Shown here: one piece after another, positions 58,204-64,000 of the stretch
Layout of the letters: every line of letters begins with the position of its first letter
Numbering within the stretch: the stretch's first letter is position 1
Assembly: GCA_039621445.1 (NCBI GenBank)
Contig: CP154954.1
Coordinates: 71,743,690-71,807,689 of the forward strand
Direction: 5' to 3'
Source: Euglena gracilis
Lineage: Eukaryota; Euglenida; Euglenophyceae; Euglenales
DNA length: 64,000 nucleotides
Program-made: the position numbers and the translations under genes
Notes under the pieces: model-generated
The model's database searches: none
The model's input: only the letters and a program-made list of their open reading frames with translations
Told to the model about the DNA's origin: nothing

Positions 58204-58669
58204 CGTTGGGCAGGGAAGCTCATGCCGGGGCAAAAGGATGCCTGCAGCAAACAAATAAATGGGTGTCCTCTTCTCCGCCTCCCAACTTTCGGTGCCCCGC
58301 GAATCAACCTCTGGAAACCTAACTCACTGAATTTACTTACTGACGTACTGAATTTCTGGAATTTTTACTGAAATTGATGCCTTTTTTTATATATTTAACC
58401 AATGCCTCCAATCTTCAACACAACCAGTGAATTCCAGGGAGATTGATCATAGATGCTTTTGGCGCACACAACATTTGGCAGACAAAAGCCACCCAAATAT
58501 CCCAGGACCGGTTTTTCGGGCCACTTTGAGGGCTTTGTCACTTGCTCACACACCCAGTTTGTCGGAACCAATTCATGAATGCCCCCTCCCCCCCGTTCGT
58601 GAATGGCTGCGCGTTTATGTGTGGTGTGTGCACAACCATCTCGCTCAGTGGTGTGTGATATTTCACACA

Positions 58670-58850
58670 CACATATGTATACATATTCATATCGATATTT
58701 CACATTGTATATATCATAATGTATATGTCATATATATTATATATAATATGTATATGTATATATGTATATATATGTATATATATGTATATATGTATATATC
58801 CGGTATATGTCATATTATATATCATATCATATTATATATAATCGATATTT
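58670..58850. repeat. TATATG AT-rich tract
   Basis: ATATATGTATATATGTATAT and similar phrases with several self-complementary segments. Confidence 0.85.
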
Positions 58851-58917
58851 CACATTCCACAGCGCCCACAAAATACCGAATCCACCCCTGTATCTGGCAC
58901 TGGCATTTGGGGCATCA

Positions 58918-59045
58918 GAGCCCCCCTGTGCCCCAAGCCTCCCGCACCGTCCATCTCCCTCGCCCCAATGGCCCCGATGCCAGTCGTGAAGGTCCTGAAC
59001 GCGGCCAAGGAAGTGGTTGTGGCCCCCCGGCCAGGCAGCGTTCGC
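58918..59045 (+). CDS. Candidate exon, Pro/Val/Lys-rich
   Basis: After GGCATCAG, the open frame reads PKPPAPSISLAPMAPMPVVK then VLNAAKEVVVAPRPGSVRR, followed by a GT. No family recognised. Resembles the low-complexity exons at 60.1, 62.5 and 63.0 kb, so they may belong to one gene. Confidence 0.35.
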
Positions 59046-60020
59046 CGTGTTCCATTAATTATTGTTCTTGTTATTGTCATTATTATTATTGTTTGTTGTG
59101 TGACTAATTTTGATACCAATTAGTTAGCAATTTATGTGATAACAACAATAATTAGTTTTATTAATAATAATTAATGGATTAAATGTCGATTGTTGGGTCT
59201 GTTTGAAGTCGATTGGGGTTGGATGAGTGGTCTTTCGAGGAATTTTGCCCATTTCTTTCCCTTTCCACGTTGGGACCCTTAAATGACCACTTTGGAGGGA
59301 ATCTGCCTGGTTGGTGCACCTAAACTGACCCAGTAGGTATTTGCTGGCAACATCCCTCTCCTCTAGAGTTGTACAAAAACCTTTTTTTTTAAAAAAATCA
59401 AAATGACCTGCAGGCCTGAGTCTCTGAGACTGGCAGAAAAAGCAGCTGCAAAGTGTGAAAGTACACCATGCCAGTTAGAAAGTTTCCAAGAGGGTCAAAG
59501 CGGGGGTGGATCAAAGCCACTGACAATTTTGGCAATGCAAAAGTTCTGCAGAACCCCCCAAAAGAACGAGGTAACCCTCCAACTAAAAACCAATCACATT
59601 CCAAAAATGGAATCTATGTTGGCAAAATAACACAAAATCACAAAAAAAACAACTAAGGACGGTTGAAGTATTTTAGAGGTCAATTTTTTTTTCATTCGCC
59701 CAAATAACAACTCCCCCCAAACAATGGACCCCCTCCTTGTGTCCTGATTTTGTGTGTCAATTGTTATTGGTTGGGAGATCAATATGTTTGCTTTTCGGGC
59801 GTTTTTTTTGGTAATTTTTTGGCCTCTGTTTTCTTGTTTTCACCAGAAGGGGATAACATTTCGGGGGGTTATTCTGTTTGGGGGTGTGATCGCGGAGGCG
59901 AAAGAGACAGCAGCGCCAAGCACCTATGAAATGACTGGACGTGACAGCACGCAACTGGGCGTGACGGGGCGTGACGGGGCGTGACTGGGTCTGGGACTCT
60001 GGATGAGCATGGGCCCCCCG
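59046..60020. other. Intergenic or intronic sequence
   Basis: AT-rich start (59050-59180), then mixed sequence; a GCGTGACGGG short repeat near 59950-59985. No exon supported. Confidence 0.35.
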
Positions 60021-60178
60021 CCTGCCCCGCCCCCCGCCCCCCGCCCCCACCCCGGCCCCCGCCCCCATCCCCGGCGTCCCCGCCATCCTGCAGCCCGACG
60101 GCCGCACCGTGACGGAGACGCCCACCTCCACCATTATCACAGACGCGAAGGGGGTCAAGCGCAGGGCCGCGCTGCGTG
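60021..60178 (+). CDS. Candidate exon, Pro/Ala start then a TETPTSTIIT segment
   Basis: Reads PTPAPAPIPGVPAILQPDGR then TVTETPTSTIITDAKGVKRR and AAL, followed by GTGGGC. Strong GC-rich codon bias and a long stop-free frame support coding. A family A MITE begins a few bases downstream. Confidence 0.42.
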
Positions 60179-60184
60179 GGCTAT

Positions 60185-60520
60185 CCCCCCCCCCCGGGGA
60201 ACTGTCATGCCCGAGAACCTGTCTCCAGGGCCTGAGAGTGCCGAAGTCCCCGCTGCCCAAGCCTTGCAGTTCTGTGCATCCCATTTTTTTTTGGCTTGCA
60301 GTTTGGAAAAATCGAATCAAAAAACAAACCGAGTCAAAAATTGGCAATGAAATCCAAAAAAAGATATGTGCTCTGGCATTCTGCCCCTGATATCACTCCA
60401 TGCTTTTCGTTTGTAAGGTTTTGACCAAGCAAAACCACCTTATTGACGGGTCCCGCACGGGAAACTTTCCGGGTCCCCGGTACCGGCTGACCTGTCAGGT
60501 GACAGTTCCCCGGGGGTGGG
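60185..60520. mobile_element. MITE family A, copy 5, split by an insertion
   Basis: Left piece to about 60222 (C run, GGGGAACTGTCATGCCCGAG, AACCTGTC) and right piece from about 60446 (GGGTCCCGCACGGGAAACTT to the G-rich tip, then TA). The 220 bp between them is absent from other copies. Confidence 0.75.
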
Positions 60521-62499
60521 TAGGCACTTAGTTCCTGCCCCGCGTTCAGGGGTTTCCACAGAACACCTTTCTTCTCGGCTTGTTTTCAGCCCATGGGGCC
60601 CAGGGCCAACCTCCCCCCCCCCCCCGATCCAGGCTTCTTTTAACTGAGAATACTCCCATGGGGGGGAGGGGGTGGGGGGAGGGTCCCGGGCTGGATTTCG
60701 GTGCGAAGCGCCAAATATTTCTTGGGAGATGCCCTCAGATTGCCCGGTGCTTTTTCGGGATACCCCCCGCCCGCTGGGCTGGGTGGATGGGCGGGACCCC
60801 TCACCCCGTGTCTTAAAAAGAAGCCTGCCCCGATCCTGAACCTGGGTATGGGTCAGATTGAAAGGTCCCTGTTATCGTGCGTCAATGCGTCAATGCGTCC
60901 GAATTGGGGGTTTTGAGGTGGTTTTTTTTTCAGGCCCACCTGTCAGGATGTGTGGGATCCCCCCATTTGGTTCTCCAGCCCCACCAGAAATAGTGTGTTG
61001 GGTGTCCACCCAGTGTCAAGACATTATTGGCGTGTCTTTGGAGCCTTTCTTCACAGTCACTTTCCCCCCAATCCAGAAGTTCCGAATGCCAATATGGGAC
61101 CGGGGCGTCATTTAAGAAATTTGACCCCCCGGGGGCGGGTCCAGCCAACCAGCAGCCTTTTTCCAGCCAACAGCCTTTTCCAGCCCCCATCAACGCATTT
61201 TATTTATTTTCCAGCCGCCCGAAGGGTGGCCTGACAGTGATGGATTTTTTGCTTTTTGGGGGTGCCAAAGTGGGCCAATAATGAGCCAAAAAAAATGGGT
61301 CGGAATTGTACTGGGCTGGCCAGCTCAAAACTTTGGTCAAAAATCGATTTTTTTTGCATAATTGGAAGATTTTTGGGCATTTTTGCAGTTTCGATTTTTA
61401 GTCAGGCCCAGTCTTAGTCAGGCCCAGTCCCAGCCGGGGGGCCCCATTGGGGGAGAGGGAGGGGGCGGCCAGTAGCCGTCTTCCAGCCACCCCAAATTTT
61501 CTGAGCTGGGGAGGGTCGTTGAAAGAAGACCTGCATGGGATGAGGAATTCTTTTTAGATGTTGGGGGTTACCATTTGGTGCTGAGAATTATGTCGAAAAG
61601 CAGATAAATGTGTGGGAATGTGTTAAAGTGAGTCATTGAGATGTTCACCAAATGCATCATCATTGTGTTGTTAATCGCTATGTATGTGCCACATTCGAAA
61701 CTTATTTTTCAAAATGTGTTTTGACTGCCTACTAAAGGTGTTATTTGTCAGTAAAGGTGTTACTTGTCTGGCCTGTTGTGGCTGCTTCTTGCTGGCTGCC
61801 TTGGCTGCTTTTTTTTGTTGCTTTCGGCAAATTTTCGACCACTTTTGGCCACCCATAGCCAATTTTTGGCAACTTTTTGTCAGTTTTTTGGCTTCTTCTG
61901 ACTGCTTTTGGACATTTTTTTTGGCGCACACTTGGCCGGTTTTTGCTGTTTCTGGCCGCTTTAAGCAATTTTTGACACTTTTTCCATTTTTTTTGGCCAT
62001 TTTTGGCTTCTAGCTGCTTCTGGTTGCCTTGGCTGCTTCTGTTATTTTCTGTGACATTTTCCCTCATTTTAGGCATTTCTGAGGCAATATTATGGCAAAT
62101 CTTTCTGTTCCCATCAGTTGCAGCCATTTCTGGGTGTCTGGATGCGTATTCCCAGTCAGTTCAAGCTTTTTTGCAACTATGGACAACTTCGGAAAATTGC
62201 AGATAACTGCGGATAAGGATTTGACCCCTGACGTGCGGGTGAGCACCAACCCCTGGGGCAGGGTTGCGCTGTGGGTCAGCTTTTGGCCCTGCGGAAGGCC
62301 GGGTCCGGGAAAAATTCGAAGCGTTTTCGGCCAATTTCGGCCTGGTTTTGTGTGGGTTGGTGGTTGACCCTCCCGGGGGGGGGGGTCGTGGGTGGGTGGG
62401 TGGGTTTGGGCCCAGAGAAGGTGTACCCGGGGGGGGGGGGGTAACTTAATGAATTGATGCCGGGGGCCAATTGGGGTGTCGCCCCGGGGGAGAGGCCCG
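60521..62499. other. Intergenic or intronic stretch
   Basis: C/G-run blocks (60600-60700, 61120-61200, 61430-61470), TTTTGGCCAC phrases (61830-62030) and T-rich sequence. No exon supported. Confidence 0.35.
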
Positions 62500-62622
62500 G
62501 CCCTGGGGACCGACGGTGGTGGCCAAGAAGGGCGCCGGGATCGCCAAGGCTGCCGCCGCGGCCGCGGCCACGGCCACCGCCGCTCCGCCAGGCTTCAACC
62601 AGGCCGGCCCAAGCTGGGGTCG
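62500..62622 (+). CDS. Candidate exon, poly-Ala segment
   Basis: Reads GPTVVAKKGAGIAK, then a run of about 14 Ala/Thr, then PPGFNQAGPSWG before GTCGGG. Same composition as the neighbouring candidate exons. Confidence 0.35.
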
Positions 62623-62879
62623 GGGTGGGCTGCCGGCTGGGTCAAAGCCGTGAATGGGCCAGGATGGTGGTCCCATTGGGCCCATGGGAAGGACGAAGTG
62701 TCTCTTTCCGAAACAAAACTTTGTTTTTCCAAGGTTGTCGTGCCAGTCGGATGGACGATATTTTTCTGGTGTAATTTTGCTCTATTTTCCGAAAAGAAGG
62801 TTGTGTTGCAATAATTTGTTGTCCTCCAACCCTCCCCCCAAACAAAGAAAGGCACAGGACTCGAAAAATATCTAACAAC

Positions 62880-62890
62880 CCACACACACG

Positions 62891-62926
<36 letters not shown>

Positions 62927-62965
62927 CACGGCCACACACACGCGCGCACACGCACGCACACATAC
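62880..62965. repeat. (CA)n microsatellite with CGCGCA variants
   Basis: About 85 bp of CACACA with CG-containing variants at the 3' end. Confidence 0.92.
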
Positions 62966-63019
62966 CCCCCTCAGGGTTTCCCTCTGTTTTCTAGCTGCCC
63001 TCCCCCCTCTCCGCGGGCC

Positions 63020-63120
63020 TGCCGCCACCACCGTCCAGGCCACCAAGAAGGCCCCCGTCACGACCACGGTGGTGGCCGTGAAGCCCCCGGCGAAGGACGC
63101 GCCGCCCAACCCCCCCGGCC
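63020..63120 (+). CDS. Candidate exon, Lys/Pro/Val-rich
   Basis: Reads PAATTVQATKKAPVTTTVVA then VKPPAKDAPPNPPGQ, before a GGTGTG that could hold the donor. A family A MITE follows at 63152. Confidence 0.4.
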
Positions 63121-63151
63121 AGGGTGTGACGCCACAGGCGGGGGGGGGGTA

Positions 63152-63274
63152 CCCCCCCCCCCGCCCGGGAAACTGTCAGGGTCCCCGTGTACCGGCCAAT
63201 CTGTCATGATAGGAAGTTGTCAGGGTCCCTGGTACTGGCCAAATACTATCAGGTGACAGTTTCCCTGGGGGGGG
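63152..63274. mobile_element. MITE family A, copy 6
   Basis: TA (63150-63151), C run, CCCGGGAAACTGTCAGG at the left; TGACAGTTTCCCTGG and a G run, then TA at the right. 123 bp. Confidence 0.85.
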
Positions 63275-64000
63275 TATGGCCAGTTTGCCCCCACTCTCCC
63301 GAACAACCTGCTGTTGGAGGATGGCTGCACTGGTGTTACCCCTCCCCCTGCTGCTGGGATCGTTGTCCCTCTGGGTTGTTGAAGACCCCCCGAAGCCCCA
63401 TAAGCCCTGTTTTGCCAACTCAAGTTGGTCCCCAGACCAAATGAGGTACGGGAATCCCTGCGACCTGCCCGAAACAGCAGATTTTTCTGCAGCGCAAGCG
63501 GCACACATCAAGTTTGTTCCTGCGGTGCATGTGGTTACAAAAAAAACCTTTTCTGCGGCACACATACAACACATGGTTTCTTCTGAGGCAGACTGCCTTC
63601 AAATGATTTGTTTGAAGAATTCTGGGGAAGCGGAGTTTTCTGGTTTGGGGTGCCCGCACAGAATGGCACCTGGGTCAGCCCCCCCCCCAACCAACCCAAC
63701 AAAGCCTTTCGTAAGGAAGAATTCCTTTGTTGCCGAAGGTGCCGACTTTTCTCTTGGTGTGCAAATTTGGTGTGCAAAGTATACAAAAGTAGCCTTCCCT
63801 GGGGTATTAAGTGAAGTTTGGTTTTGAAAGGGGGAGGGAGTCTGACCCCCTCCCCCTATATAAAGCCAACTACCTCCCGGACCACAAGTGTGGTCCAGAC
63901 CACCCCCCTCCCCCCTTCGGATCAAGGGGGGTCCGACCCCCAGGGACCCAAAAAATTTCTTCCTGCTTCACGAGAAAGATGAAATTTTTTTTGGTGTGTA
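63275..64000. other. Intergenic sequence to window end
   Basis: Mixed sequence with C/G-run foldback phrases at 63830-63950. No exon supported. Confidence 0.35.

Overview
Nuclear DNA from a repeat-rich eukaryote. Protein-coding potential comes as short GC-rich exons joined across GT-AG introns and buried in AT-rich, homopolymer-rich and microsatellite-rich sequence; there are no operons or bacterial-style gene packing. A unicellular alga or other protist with a large genome would fit, but no sequence here fixes the lineage. Most of the window is mobile DNA or its debris; host genes are partial and mostly of unknown function.

Layout. 0.7-2.7 kb (+): two exons of a RING-H2 finger gene that splice into a clean zinc-binding motif. 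4.8-8.0 kb: E1, a 3.2 kb DNA element with CTTAGGCGGCC terminal inverted repeats (TIRs), a 5-bp target duplication and about 21 GCGCAAATGCGC-type palindromes. 8-13.5 kb: low-complexity sequence and small foldback repeats. 13.5-27.2 kb: a tandem segmental duplication. Its first copy is split by an 8.0 kb non-LTR retrotransposon (ORF1; ORF2 with APE endonuclease, reverse transcriptase, RNase H and zinc finger; a C-terminal extension) flanked by an 18-bp target duplication. The second copy is the uninterrupted empty site. 27.1-29.1 kb (+): three in-phase exons of a coiled-coil host gene. 33.0-44.1 kb: E2, an 11.1 kb DNA transposon with TIRs related to those of E1 and its own 5-bp target duplication. 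It carries two multi-exon genes on the minus strand and 23 copies of a GAAGCGG/CCGCTTC palindrome. 44-54 kb: repeats with no recognised gene. 54.2-63.2 kb (+): scattered candidate host exons (Pro/Ala/Lys/Val-rich and Arg-Asp-repeat segments) among TA-flanked MITEs.

The most interesting system is the E1/E2 family. E2 gene 2 encodes a protein with a ParB-like N-terminal domain, and E2 gene 1 is a candidate transposase. Each element is filled with its own palindrome family, and no copies of either family were noticed outside its element. A self-encoded protein that recognises sites repeated along the whole element, similar in outline to parS sites or TnpA subterminal repeats, is the leading hypothesis. 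It is inference, not shown by the sequence.

A second theme is that many poly-C/poly-G tracts are the tips of TA-flanked inverted-repeat MITEs of several families.
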